64,000 nt of DNA from Aspidapion aeneum (lineage: Eukaryota > Arthropoda > Insecta > Coleoptera > Brentidae): NCBI GenBank assembly GCA_963576565.1, contig OY755045.1, forward strand, positions 6,755,477 through 6,819,476. Direction: 5' to 3'. Under the pieces are notes generated by a model. The model did no database searches. It saw only the letters and a list, made by a program, of their open reading frames with translations, and was not told where the DNA came from. Shown here piece by piece: positions 49,700 to 62,177 of this stretch; position 1 is the stretch's first letter, and the number at the start of each line of letters is the position of its first letter. A program made the position numbers and the translations under genes.

Positions 49700-52650
49700 A
49701 AATCTGAAAAATATATTCTTTTTGGAATATATAACTTCCTGTACAATGGTCGTAATATCAAGCAAGGTAATAGAGACTGACCTCAAGAATGTAGTTGATC
49801 CTAAGGTTCCAGATCAGTTTCCGGTAAAATTTTCTTTAAAACTTTGAAATTTCCTGTCCAATGGTCGGAAAATCAAGCAAGGTAATAGAAACTGAATTCA
49901 AGTTTAAAAGCACCAAATTTCAATTAGATCAGTTAAAGAGTTTTGAAGAAAATGTAGTTGTCCCATAGGTTTCAGTAAAATTTTCTTTGAAACTCTATAA
50001 TTTGAAAACTTCTTATCCAGTGGTCGTAAAATCTTGCAAGGTTATAAAAATTGACTTTAAGTTAAAAAGTACCAAATGTTATTAAGATCAGTTAGATAAA
50101 ATGTAGCTGTTCCTAAGGTTCCGGTAAAATTTTCTTTAAAAGCCCATCATTTTGAAACTCCCTGTCCAATGGTCGTAAAATTAAGCAAGATAATAGAAAT
50201 TGACCTTAAGTTTTAAAAAAAACAAACATTCAGATCAGTTAAAGAGTTTTGGTAAAAATGTAGTTGTTCCTAACGTTTCGGTAAGACTTTTTTAAAAGCC
50301 TACAATCTGAAAACTTTTTGTCCAATGGTCGTAAAATCTTGCAAGATTATACAAATTCACTTAAAAAGCATTAAATGTCATTAAGATCAGTTAGATAGTT
50401 TTAGAGAAAATGTAGCTGTTCCTAAGATTCCGGAAAAATTTTCTTTAAAAGTCCATAATTTTGAAACTCCTTGTCCAACGGTCGTAAAATCAAGCAAGGT
50501 ATAATAGAAATTGACCTTAAGTTTAAAATAAAAAAAATATTTAGATCAGTTAAAGAGTTTTGAAGAGAATGTAGTTCTTCCATAGGTTCCAGTAAAAACT
50601 TCTTGTCCAGTGGTCGTAAAATCTCGCAAGGTTATACAAACTGACTAAGTTAAAAAGCACCAAATGTCATTAAGATCAGTTAGATAGTTTAAGAGAAAAT
50701 GTAGCTGTTCCTAAGGTTCCGGTAAAATTTTCTTTAAAAGCCCATAATTTTGAAACTCCCTGTCCAATGGTCGTAAAATTAAGCAAGGTAATAGAAATTG
50801 ACCTTAAGTTTAAAAAAAAACAAACATTCAGATCAGTTAAAGAGTTTTGGGAAAAATGTAGTTATTCCTAACGTTTCGGTAAGACTTTTTTAAAAGCCTA
50901 CAATCTGAAAACTTTTTGTCCAATGGTCGTAAAATCTTGCAAGATTATACAAATTCACTTAAAAAGCATTAAATGTCATTAAGATCAGTTAGATAGTTTT
51001 AGAGAAAATGTAGCTGTTCCTAAGATTCCGGAAAAAATTTCTTTAAAAGTCCATAATTTTCAAACTCCCTGTCCAATGGTCGTAAAATCAAGCAAGGTAT
51101 AATAGAAATTGACCTTAAGTTTAAAATAAAAAAATATTCAGATCAGTTAAAGAGTTTTGAAGAGAATGTAGTTCTTCCATAGGTTCCAGTAAAAACTTCT
51201 TATCCAGTGGTCGTAAAATCTCGCAAGGTTATACAAATTGACTAAGTTAAAAAGCACCAAATGCCATTAAGATCAGTTAGATAGTTTAAGAGATAATGTA
51301 GCTGTTCCTAAGGTTCCGATAAAATTTTCTTTAAAAGCCCATAATTTTGAAACTCCCTGTCCAATGGTCGTAAAATTAAGCAAGGTAATAGAAATTGACC
51401 TTAAGTTTAAAAAAAAAACAAACATTCAGATCAGTTAAAGAGTTTTGGTAAAAATGTAGTTGTTCCTAACGTTTCGGTAAGACTTTTTTAACAGCCTACA
51501 ATCTGAAAACTTTTTGTCCAATGGTCGTAAAATCTTGCAAGATTATACAAATTCACTTAAAAAGCATTAAATGTCAGTAAGATCAGTTAGATAGTTTTAG
51601 AGAAAATGTAGCTGTTCCTAAGATTCCGGAAAAATTTTCTTTAAAAGTCCATAATTTTGAAACTCCTTGTCCAACGGTCGTAAAATCAAGCAAGGTATAA
51701 TAGAAATTGACCTTAAGTTTAAAAAAAACAAATTTTATTCAGATCAGTTAAAGAGTTTTAAAGAGAATGTCGTTCTTCCATAGGTTCCAGTAAAAACTTC
51801 TTGTCCAGTGGTCGTAAAATCTCGTTATACAAATTGACTAAGTTAAAAAGCACCAAATGTCATTAATATCAGTTAGATAGTTTTGGAGAAAGATTTTTCG
51901 TAAGATTCCGGCCAAATTTTCTTTTAAAGCCCATAATTTTGAAACTCCCTGTCCAATGGTCGTACAATCAAGCAAGGTAATAGAAATTAACCTCAAGTTT
52001 AAAAGCACCAAATTTCATTCAGATCAGTTAAAGAGTTTTGAAGAAAATGTAGCTGTTCCATAGGTTCCAGTAAAATTTTTTTTTAAAACCTTCTAATGTT
52101 CAAACATCTTTTCCAGTGGTCGTAAAATCTCGCAAGGTTATATAAATTGACTAAGTTAAAAAGCACCAAATGTCATTAAGATCAGTTAGATAGTTTAAGA
52201 GAAAATGTAGCTGTTCCTAAGGTTCCGGTAAAATTTTCTTTAAAAGCCCATAATTTTGAAACTCCCTGTCCAATGGTCGTACAATCAAGCAAGGTAATAG
52301 AAATTAACCTCAAGTTTAAAAGCACCAAATTTTATTCAGATAAGTTAAATAGTTTTGGAGAAAATGTAGTTTTCCTAAGGTTCTCGCAAAATTTTCTTTA
52401 AAAGCTTATAATTTCAAAACTTCTTGTGCAATGGTCGTAAAATCTCGCAAAGTTATACAAATTGAAGAAAATGTAGTTGTTTCTAAGGTTCCGGTAAAAT
52501 TTTCTTTAAAGCCAATATCTTCAAAAATCTATGTCCAATTATCGTAAACTTTGACAAGGTAATACAATGTAAACTTTAAGTTTAAGAGTACCAAATGTCA
52601 TTAAGATCAGTTAGATAGTTTCGGAGAAAATGAAGGTTTTCGTAGGTTCC
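49700..52650. repeat. Satellite array, ~150-bp monomers in a 4-monomer higher-order repeat
   Basis: About 19 monomers carry a TCC-GTGGTCGTAAAAT core, spaced 130-162 bp apart. Four monomer types (A: AAATTAAGCAAG; B: CTTTTTGTCCAATGG with CTTGCAAGATT; C: CCTTGTCCAACGG; D: CTTCTTGTCCAGTGG) recur in the same order with a period of 592-599 bp, for three full turns from 50150 to 51935. Edge monomers are diverged. Confidence 0.9.
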
Positions 52651-53831
52651 AATGATATTTTGTTTGGCATGATTATCGGCCAAGTCATAAATTAGCAAAT
52701 TCCATTAAAATCGACTAATTACTTTCGAAGAAAATCTGGGTATCTCCCGTCGTATTGAATATTACAAAGAAGTGACGTGGGTTGAAGCAAATTAACACAC
52801 GTAATTCGTAATCATATTCTTGACGAGCTTCCTCATTAAATTCTATATATAGAGCAATTCCCACAGTATTATCGACGAACTACAGCCTGTGCCTTTCCAC
52901 GTCGTTCCCCCTCCCCCAGACTCCACAATTCTACACTCCCGTGGGTTTCGAAAATAACGCCATCCAAGCAAGCATTTGCCGTCGTCGTGCTACGCTGCCG
53001 TATTAAAATAACCCCGCAGGCGGGTATGTGGGGTATTATTGATTCGAGTAAGAGACGGAACGTTACATAGAAAAGGACGAAACGAGAGCTTTCTGTAGCG
53101 AACAGAAGACGATCTGTTTGAGAGACTCAGATAAGAGGATAATATATCAAGAACGCTTGAAATGCCTTTCCGTTGAAAACATGTTATGTAGGAAAGAAAG
53201 ACTTGCCTTGCCGGTGTTTTTTTGTTTGCTTTAGCTGAAACAGATGCGCAGATGTTTTTATTCTCGTCCTGTCCTTTTGAGCTTCACTTCAACGATTTCT
53301 TGATGCTTTCTTGTTACCAGGGAGGCCATTGAATTCATATCTTGTTTTGTACCTGGTTTGTGTTTGTCCCTAGGGGTAAAAAGAGAATGCTTTGGGGTCA
53401 TATGATGATGTGGTGCGTGGAGATACATCGATTTTCTTCAAAAAATTTTAAACAAATCGCCAGAAATCTGGTGTACAAATGCCTCGGATTAATTTACCCA
53501 AAATTCCAGCAGATTCAAATGATTTAAAGAATATTTTACCCGAGATTTGGTGACTACAAAGACTTTCTTCAAAAGGATTTAACCGAATTTCCAAAAAATA
53601 AAAATAGGAATGCCAAAAGTTAATTTATGTAATTCTACATAATTAAGGTTTTGAAGAAATGGACATGGGACAGAAAAGAGCAATTAACATATGGACCTCC
53701 AAGAAATTTTTTAATTTTAAATGTCTCGTTTTTTCCCTCTGAGCTCACAAAATTAATACCTATCACGAATTTTATTAATTTAGAAAAAATAATTAAATAA
53801 CATCAGAAATGTGTAGTTTCCACAGTATATA
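52651..53831. other. Unassigned sequence right of the satellite
   Basis: 52840-53340 is GC-richer and non-repetitive, with a hairpin AATAACCCCGCAGG...GTGGGGTATT at 53000-53040. No convincing exon. Confidence 0.3.
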
Positions 53832-54640
53832 CAGAGTGTTTATAAATATTATGTACAAAGGTACTTCTATAGGGGAGATAGGGGAAAACTAAGTCACTTT
53901 TGGGAGCTTCAAATTTCAAGATAAGATTATTAGTAAAAACCGCATTTTGATATATCAACCGGTTTTTTCTCTACAGGGGCTTTTTGAAAAGTCTGCATTT
54001 TGGAATGGAGCTTATAACTTTTTTATTTCTCAAAGTATTGTTAAAAATTATTGTTTCATTCTTAGTAGCTTTTTTTATTTTAATTTTTAATAAAAACTGC
54101 GTGAAAAAAGTATATGACAAAAAATAAAGAAAACAGGAATAATAAAAAAATATAAAAAAAATACAGAAGAAAATATAAAGTGTGATACATCATTTTAAAG
54201 AAAATTTTACATCGATTTCGAAAATTAAGTAAAAAATGGTCATTCGTAAAAGAAAATATTTAACATTGTGTTTATATCTCAGAAACTAAACGAGACACAT
54301 AAAAATTATTTTGACGATTGCATTAAGCTTTAAAAAAATCTAAAAAGAAGCAGTTTACCAAAAAGAAATTTTGAAAAATAATAAAGTTACAGGCCCTAAT
54401 CCAAAATGCCGACTTTTCAGAAAGCCCCCGTGTTGGAATTTTTTTGCCCGTACTACAAAAAATCTCTCGTAATGTTAACTTTTTAAAAATTCCTCGTAGC
54501 TTAAACACCGCTCGCTATATCAAAATGCAGTTTTTACCATAGTTTTTCGCAATATCAGTTTTTTCTTCTCCATTATAAAAAAAAACCTGAAACCTAAAGT
54601 AAAGTCATCGAATTATGGACACCTAAGACTTAGCACCCTG
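53832..54640. mobile_element. Foldback element, 0.81 kb
   Basis: Ends CAGAGTGTTTATAAA and GACTTAGCACCCTG with TA outside. Inner arms match over 54000 and 54420 (AAAATGC-GACTTTTCA/GAAAGCCCC). The arms have diverged, so it is an older copy. Confidence 0.65.
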
Positions 54641-55059
54641 TATATTGAAATGAATATTGGACGAGATATCTCAAAAAACTAAAAAGAGGTCAAAAATATT
54701 TTGGCCCATTTTTAAAAATTACGTGTTGTTGAAGAAACCTCCATGTCAACACAAAATTTCTGCAGGAAGAAAATACTTTTTTTTCATTAAAAAAAAACAA
54801 ATATGTACAGTCGTTCACTTTTTCTAAGTCATCCTAATTTTTTAAGATTTTTTGTAGGATACAAAAAAACAGTAGATTGTTTGGCAACAGCGCATGGTTT
54901 CAAATAAGTATCATGATTTAATAAAGGATTTTGGTTAGCAGTTTTTAAAATCTGCTAAAATGCCTGCCTTACAAGTTTAAGTAATTTTTATATGACATTA
55001 AAACAGAGGGCGACTGTACATTAGCAAAATTCTATTCTAATTTAAAAAAGCTCCCCATG

Positions 55060-55185
55060 AAACAATGGTAAAAATTATCCTGCAAAAAGAAACAAAAAAT
55101 AACGTAAAAATTCAAAGAATGAAATGGATAGAATAAGAAGATCGATAAAAATATATAAAACAAACTTTGTAAAAAAAGAATTGGC
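55060..55185 (+). mobile_element. RTE-type LINE relic
   Basis: Short match to the EMDAIRRSMRIS region of the RTE family (here MDRIRRSIKIYKT) with the preceding AAATTCAAAGAATGAAATGG. Only about 120 bp is recognisable. Confidence 0.5.
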
Positions 55186-55219
55186 CCTACTGAACTTCCA
55201 AGCACCTAGACCTTTATGG

Positions 55220-55571
55220 CAGCGGCGTAGCGTGGGGGGGGGGGGGGGGGGGGGTTCGACGCCCTCCCCCCCCGCCTCGAGGGTAGTGGCGCCCCATTGG
55301 TGGCCGAAGCGCCCTCAGCTTTATTTCGGGCCGGCACAACGGCCAATTGACTGGGCGCCAAAGGAAACTAACGACATGAGGACCTTTTTTTCTTTTTTTT
55401 TTTGGTCGCAAGATGTTTGAGAGGCGCCCTTTTGACCTGTCGGCCGCCCCCTCACACATGATGACCCTTTTTTTTTGTTTTTTGGTCGCAAGATTTTTTT
55501 TCACTTTTCAGAGGCGCCCTTTTTCGCTTTCGCCCCCCCCCCCCCGCCCTTTCGGGCACGCTACGCCGCTG
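55220..55571. mobile_element. hAT-like MITE, 352 bp, CTTTATGG duplication
   Basis: Ends CAGCGGCGTAGCGTG and CACGCTACGCCGCTG, with CTTTATGG at 55212-55219 and 55572-55579. Interior has G18-type and C11-type runs and a nearly palindromic TTTTGGTCGCAAGAT pair. Confidence 0.88.
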
Positions 55572-56164
55572 CTTTATGGGTCAATTATGCTAACGTACCT
55601 ACTAAGTTTCACTAAGGTGGCATATTTGGTGGCAAAAAATGCAAACTACAACAAAAAATGATCTAGCCTAAAATTTCTTTACATATTTTTCACATATTTC
55701 ATGAAAAAACACAAAAAATCCCAAGACATATTCCTGGGTGCGCCACTGCCCTTGTAACCAATAAGCAACCCTAATCCCTTCTGGATTGAAACTGCATCGA
55801 CAATTCTCTCTCTTTAAAAAAATAATGAAACTACGAAAAAATGGGGACCGAGGGAAGCATCATCATCAATAATAATTGTCATTGATTACTACAGAACAAC
55901 TGACCTTGATACGGCCACATATACACTTGGGCTTTCAAATAATTTCGCATTGATTTCCGTAGATTTAACAAATATAAGAAGATTTAGCGAAGAAGATAGG
56001 CCAAGATAACTTCCTAACCCGATTTTCTTCAATAAGGTATGCATTGTTATCAACAGCTTAACAAGTTCATTGTCCCAATGGTATTTTTCCATTGACTTTA
56101 ACATACCATTTATATTTAAAGAAGTTTCTATGGAGTGATATGGAGTTTTAAAAAAATTGTACCC

Positions 56165-56240
56165 AATGTTTCGGTGGTCTAATTTGTAGGGCGTTGACGT
56201 ACATAGCCGAAGGTTCGGGTTCAAATCCCGCTTAAAGCAC
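56165..56240 (+). other. tRNA-like segment (SINE head or tRNA pseudogene)
   Basis: GTGGTCTAATTTGTAGGGC resembles an A box/D arm. GGCGTTGACGTACATAGCC can form an anticodon-like stem-loop, and CGGGTTCAAATCCCG is a perfect T arm/B box. The acceptor stem is poor, so it is not a functional tRNA gene. Confidence 0.45.
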
Positions 56241-56311
56241 AGGAAACTTTTCGATGATTTTTCGTTCTTTTCATCCCTGGTTTGCAATTGTTGGTTCGGT
56301 TCGGTTCGGTT

Positions 56312-56732
<421 letters not shown>

Positions 56733-57280
56733 GATAAAAAAGTTTCAAAATCATTTGAAATGCAAAGATATACTGTAAACAATAAGCAATGCTTCCAGTC
56801 TGGAGAGGGGAGGAAGAAATTTGGTTTAAAGACCAGGTAAATTACAATAAGCAATATATATCCCATCTAGCTCTGAAAATAAGCAAACCCGAGGAGAGAA
56901 AACCAGGGGAATACGCGTGTTACTTAAATTACTGGAAATGGTGGGGGTAAAATCAATACGGCCGGGCTCCGGACAGACAGAGCTTTGTGAGGAGGGTTTG
57001 AGTGCTTGTAAATTGAGGGTCTGCGAACCGAAAAAGCGATGACGTTGGGGTTTATAATCTGGGAAGAACGACCCTTCAAGAAGGGCCTTCTAAATAGGGT
57101 AATAATAAAGGGACACGAATTGTGATAAAGGGCCAGAAGTGTCATTGAAAAAAGGGCATGGTACATACAAAATAAAAGCACAAATAGGATAACAAAAATA
57201 CATTGCCAAGTGATAGAAAGCTCACCCTATAAATATGTTGTATTCCAAAAAACGTTCAAACTAAGGGCCATAAAGAAATA
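56733..57280. other. Unassigned sequence
   Basis: No repeat or exon recognised apart from the CAGA flank. Confidence 0.3.
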
Positions 57281-57448
57281 CAGTCGAACCTCTATAACTC
57301 GAACTTCAAGGGACAACCAAATCAGTTCGAGTTATGGAGAGTTCGACTTATAGAAATTCGAGTTAAAGACGTTAAAATTCATATAAAAAGTGCAGGGACC
57401 ACTTAAAAGGTTCGAGTTATTGAGGTTCGAGTTAGAGAGGTTCGACTG
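57281..57448. mobile_element. pogo/Tc1-type MITE, 168 bp
   Basis: Ends CAGTCGAACCTCTATAACTC and GAGTTAGAGAGGTTCGACTG, flanked by TA. TTCGAGTTA occurs several times inside. Length and target fit pogo-like MITEs. Confidence 0.85.
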
Positions 57449-57494
57449 TATTACCATGTGATATCTGCGAGGGGTCATCAGCTTTCAACAGTAC

Positions 57495-58015
57495 TGTACA
57501 AATTTCACAACAGGACCCGACAGTACCACGACAGGACCCAACAGTACTCGACAGTACACGACAGTACCCAAGAGTACTCGACAGTACACGACAGTACCCA
57601 ACAGTACTCGACAGTACCACGACAGGACCCAACAGCACTCGATAGTACACGACAGTACCCAACAGTACTCGACAGTACCCAACAGTACACGACAGGACCC
57701 AACAGTACTCGACAGTACACGACAGTACCCAACAGTACTCGACAGTACACGATAGGACCCAACAGTACACGACAGTACTCGACACGACCCCCTAATCCCA
57801 ACCAGTGGCGTAGATGCGAAAAGACATAATGAGCTTTTTTTTTTTTTTTTGCTCGCATGTTTTTTGAAGGGCGCGCTTTGTACCTCGCAACAGGACCCAA
57901 CAGTACTCGACAGTACACGACAGTACTCGACAGTACCCAACAGTACTCGACAGTACACGACAGGACCCAACAGTACTCAACAGGACCCAACAGTACACGT
58001 CAGGACCCAAGTCCT
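57495..58015. repeat. 10-bp minisatellite ACAGTACNCG, in two blocks
   Basis: About 29 units at 57500-57790 and 12 at 57893-58015 (units ending TCG, ACG, CCA, often in the order TCG-ACG-CCA). The blocks are split by ~100 bp that begins with CAGTGGCGTAGA, as in a hAT-like MITE end. All frames are open, so the long reading frames here are artefacts. Confidence 0.93.
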
Positions 58016-58139
58016 GTTGGACGCTGTACAAAATTTTAGGGTGCCGATGACCCCTCGGATATCTGCCAAAAAATCCTTTTTACCCAAATACAGCACGGCG
58101 AAAGGAAGGGTAATGTTTTTCGATTGTTTTATGTAAGTA

Positions 58140-58860
58140 AATATGTATGTTTGTGTCACGCTAGAGGCTAAACGGCTGAACCGATTTTGAAAAAAAAGGT
58201 GTCATTGAATTGCTACCGATCGCTAATGTGCTATAGGCTATATTTTTTTAAACAGGAATCAACATGGCGGTCTTCAGACGCCATTTTGTCACATGATGTA
58301 GGCTTTAAGGTTTACAAATTTTCTAAATTTCAGGCGATTTTATTAAAATTCCTTTAATTACCCATTGCAAATGTCCTCTAATTTGCTGTAGTTACTTTGT
58401 AGTCCTCCCTGCTCCCACCCATCTTCCCTCCTGTCATTCCCCCATCCTATTCAAAAACCATATTCGCATCATTTTATCAAATATAGAGCGATTTCAAAAA
58501 TTCTTTCCGCATACGCTTTCAGATTTTTTTTCCAACACCATTTTACCCTGCCTCTCCCACTGTCCTCCCCGCCATCTTTATTAGTAATAGTTATAGCTAT
58601 AACTTTCACAAATATAAAGCGATTTTAAAAGTTCTTTCTGCACACGCTGGAAGACTTTTTTCCAACATCATTTTACTAGTTTCCCCCTTCCTCACCCTCT
58701 CTTGCCCCCACCCTCCTTATTAGTAATAGTTGTAACTATACCTTTCACAAAATTAGAACGATTTCAAAAATTCTTTCGGCACTTGCTTTAAGATTTTTTT
58801 TGACACCATTTTACTAGTTCCTTCCTCCCTCTCTCCTCCCCCACCATCACTCAATGGAAG
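58140..58860. repeat. Element with ~127-bp tandem units
   Basis: Starts with the GGCTGAACCGATTTTGAAA tract shared with the 61490 repeats; from 58440 three units contain GCGATTTCAAAAATTCTTTC and CACCATTTTACTAGT followed by pyrimidine-rich CCTCCC tracts. Confidence 0.65.
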
Positions 58861-58976
58861 GTAACACTGTTCGCGTCGTAGAAAATCTACACGTACTTTT
58901 CGAGTAAAGCTAAATGAATTGTAAATGCATAGTGTTTTTATAAGGCTGATTAAGAATAATTAAACCTAAAAGTTAA

Positions 58977-59241
58977 AAATAATTTTTTTTTTAATAAACA
59001 AACACCCAACTGCTAAATTTACTTGTAACTACTAGTCACAGTTGGGTACAAAATTACCCAATAATCTGATTCATGAAAATACAAAACTATATAATTTTTT
59101 AAGTGCGCTTTGGGCATCAAAACTAAAAGTTGAAGCATGTCGTACATTATAGGTCTACCTATCAATTTTGTACTCAACTGTGACTAGTACTTACAAGTAA
59201 ATGTAACAGTTGGGTTTTTTTTTATTAAAAAAAAATTATTT
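58977..59241. mobile_element. Hairpin MITE, 265 bp
   Basis: Arms AACACCCAACTGCTAAATTT...GTCACAGTTGGGTAC and inverse enclose ~100 bp. AT-rich ends (TTTTTTTAATAAAC). Target duplication not clear. Confidence 0.75.
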
Positions 59242-59590
59242 GTAGATTTTTTAACAAACCTCTGACTATAAAATCCCATCTTAACATTTTTCTTTAGTTC
59301 AACTCAACGAATTTCAAGAGAGAAGCTCGTTAGAAAACCTGACGTCCTTTATAAATATCTTTTGGGAATCTTCGGTATCGATCCAGGAATCCAGAAATAC
59401 CCCACAGGATGGAAAAGAAAGGAAAGGAAAGCGCTCGTCTAAATCCAGACGAGAATAGGGAGGAAAAAGTATGACTAAGATCTACCATTTTTTTACGCGG
59501 CATAGAGAAACTTCTGTGAACTTTTGTGCCAGCAAAACAATTACTATTTATTAGACAAGTGCAAATGCCTTTAGGAAAAAAAAATATATA
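59242..59590. other. Unassigned sequence
   Basis: No similarity or coding signal that I can support. Confidence 0.3.
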
Positions 59591-59830
59591 CAGGGTGTCC
59601 CAACTAAAAGGTAATAGGACTGTTTTTGGGTATTTTTTGTGTGAATTTGGAGAAACGCTCGGCCACATCGATTTTGTTTGCGGAGGGACACTTTTTGTAG
59701 CACGCAACCCCTTTCGAGGGGTATACTTTAGTAGGTGTACTGATACCTTGTTTGGATGGCCTTTGGAATGTCTTTACAACCGTGTAAAAATTTCAAAAAT
59801 CTATCCATTAGTTTTTGAGATAATTGAATA
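59591..59830 (+). repeat. Single arm of the 718/5367 foldback family
   Basis: Begins CAGGGTGTCCCAACTAAAAG after TA and contains TTTGGAGAAACGCTCGG, the CGAGGGGTATACTTTA tract and TTACAACCGTGTAAAAATTT. No second arm, so truncated. Confidence 0.75.
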
Positions 59831-60510
59831 GAATAGAAGCTTTCGTTTCTGAGATAAGTACAAAAAACTGTTTTCATGAAGGCTGATGAGGTATCAGGTC
59901 CACCAGTTCACCCCATTTCACCCTTATAACTCCGATCAGGTCTAATTAATTTTTCCTGTTGGCTGAAGTATATTTTTCTCCAATTCTTGCTAGTAATTCA
60001 AAATTTTGTATTGTTGTAAGACTTATTTAAATTGCAAAAAAAAACTATTTTCCTTTAAAACAATTGTGGATTAAGTGCAAATTATATTTCCACACCCTGT
60101 ATACAGTTACCCTCTAATGATTTCGAAAAAACCAATAGGACATAATTTGATCACAACTAAATCACAAAATCAAATTTATCATTTTTAACATTAACAACTT
60201 GTTCACACTCCTTAAACATAATAGGTAAATTAGATAATAAAAAACATTGACGTTTGTTTTTACCTCACACTACTACTAAGTGTGAGCTATGGTGATCTTA
60301 ACTTTTTCGAGAAAAAAAAGTGAGAGCTTAGGTGCCCATATATTGCCAGAGTATTTTTTAAGTTATTACCGATTTGAATTAAGTTCATTATTCAGTATTC
60401 TTAAAAATATATTGTTAATTATAAAATGAATGTTGAAAGCACAAAAATCTTGTCTCAAAATAAAAACGTCCAACTAAACATCAGTGAAGTTTTATCAGTA
60501 ATAGTTATTT
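59831..60510. other. Unassigned sequence with a partial repeat end
   Basis: 60270-60360 carries the terminal motif of the 10230/32960 family (GTGAGCTATGGTGATC and CCCATATATTGCCAGAGTAT). The remainder is not recognised. Confidence 0.4.
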
Positions 60511-61085
60511 AAACAACAAGGTTTGAAAACGACTCTTTGCACACGATCGAGACAGTTTGGTAGACCGAGCCGAAGGCGAGGTCTACAAGTCGAGGGAGTG
60601 TGCAAAGAGGCTTTCAAACGAGTTTTTTACAATATTTTTTATACGACTGCTAATAAAGAAAGAAAAATCAAATTTTAATTTAACTTGTTTTTATTTCCGA
60701 CATTTTTACAACAAAATTTTAAAAATTCAACAATTTTTTGACGTATCTAATCAACAAAACATACGAGCAGTGACGGTTGCTACGGAACTAAGCCAACTTA
60801 TATTGATGGGTGACAACAACAAAAATCACAATGACGGGAGACCCGTATGCAGAAATGACATAGGCGTGCGCAAAAAAGACATAAGCGTGTGCAAAACGTT
60901 ATGCACACAGCGTGCGCAAAATGCCATTTTCAGATCGTGTTCTCCGTGCGCAAAACCTCCTTTTACAAGACAGTCGTATAAAAATAATTATTTAAACAAC
61001 AAGGTTTGAAAACGACTCTTTGCACACGATCGTGTTCTCCGTGCGCAAAACCCCCTTTTACAAGACAGTCGTATAAAAAAATAAT
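60511..61085. mobile_element. Element with CTCTTTGCACACGATCG ends, terminal part tandemly duplicated
   Basis: The left end has AAACAACAAGGTTTGAAAACG-ACTCTTTGCACACGATCG. The right part has CGTGCGCAAAAC and ACAAGACAGTCGTATAAAA, and the last ~100 bp repeats at 60975-61085. Resembles in layout the 33030-33775 element (dense short palindromes at the ends). Confidence 0.55.
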
Positions 61086-61487
61086 TATTATTGTCGTTTT
61101 TACATTTCTGACCGACCGATACAAAATGGTTTCTAAATATCGCGTACAAAGGGGTATTTTTTACCTTCCTAGCCCGAGCAGCAATGGCTAGAGAAGGTAT
61201 TATTTTCGACGAAAAAAATTTTTTTTAGATAACGTCGAATATGTGTTATTTGGGTGTATTTTGACCTATCCTAGCAATAATGTCATGACGTCTGTCTGTG
61301 TGTGTGTATATCTGTATACGATGAACCGCAAAACACTCTGGTTGTTATCACTTTGTAGTGATTATATCCTCTATTTCTCTATTACTATTATTTCTCAATA
61401 ACTACTATTACTTGTGATTTTCGACTGTGATAATATTGTTATTGTTACCTATGTTAGAATTAAGAGTTTTGACAAAAACTAGCATCC

Positions 61488-61850
61488 CGACAAGTCACTT
61501 GGGACTTAGGGATGATAGTCAAATGAATTGTTAATTATTTAAGCATCTGAAATAAATGAACTTGAACTCCTAAACCGCTGAACCGATTTTCATAAAATTT
61601 TCAGGTAAAATAGTGTTCGAAACTCTAACGAGCTGATTAGATTCTGGCTAAAATCCATTAAGGCTAAAATTTAAAAAATGCTAACTTTTTAACGGAGCAT
61701 CGCATCAATATGCAGTTTTCGGAATAAAGTAGACTGCATTTTGCGCAATAATTTGTGTTATAACCAAAAACTTCGTAGGAGGTTTAGTTTCTAAGATATT
61801 TACAAAAAACTGTTTTCAGGGCTGATATATCATGGTTTCACTTAAAGTGT
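61488..61850 (+). repeat. Direct repeat, left copy
   Basis: CGACAAGTCACTTGGGACTT to GCTGATATATCATGG; nearly identical to 62993-63340. Related, diverged sequence at 41190-41540. Confidence 0.9.
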
Positions 61851-61872
61851 GCTAATAGGCTAGCTAGGAAGG

Positions 61873-62066
61873 CAGTGGCGTATATAAGGGGGGCATGGGG
61901 GCCGCCCCCCCCCCAAAGCTAAGGTTTTTTTGGATATTTTCCACATATTTCATGAGTACAAACATAAAATGGCATAAAATACGGACTCATGGGGTTTCGC
62001 CCCCCCCCCCGAAACTGTTCGAGCCCCCCCCCCCCCCCCCGAAACATTTTTCTATATACGCCACTG
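61873..62066. mobile_element. hAT-like MITE CAGTGGCGTATATA, 194 bp, TAGGAAGG duplication
   Basis: Ends CAGTGGCGTATATAAGG and TATATACGCCACTG; TAGGAAGG at 61865-61872 and 62067-62074. Contains several poly-C runs. Confidence 0.88.
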
Positions 62067-62177
62067 TAGGAAGGTATCTGATTCGTCAGGGATCCACTTA
62101 TTTAAATTAAAGTTTACATAAACATAGGTCATATATTCGAGGTCGTCATAATCCTGAACCACTATACTATACTAGAA

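Noticed and set aside
53342..53527. 61-codon frame right of the satellite
   Set aside because: No family, no splice context; composition like surrounding non-coding DNA.
57495..58015. CRISPR-like array
   Set aside because: Units are contiguous 10-mers without spacers in eukaryotic DNA; it is a minisatellite.
57432..58031. Overlapping frames of up to 161 codons on both strands
   Set aside because: Artefact of the 10-bp minisatellite, which lacks stops in several frames.
59330..59707. 125-codon minus-strand frame
   Set aside because: Crosses the boundary between unassigned DNA and a foldback arm, so it is a chance composite.
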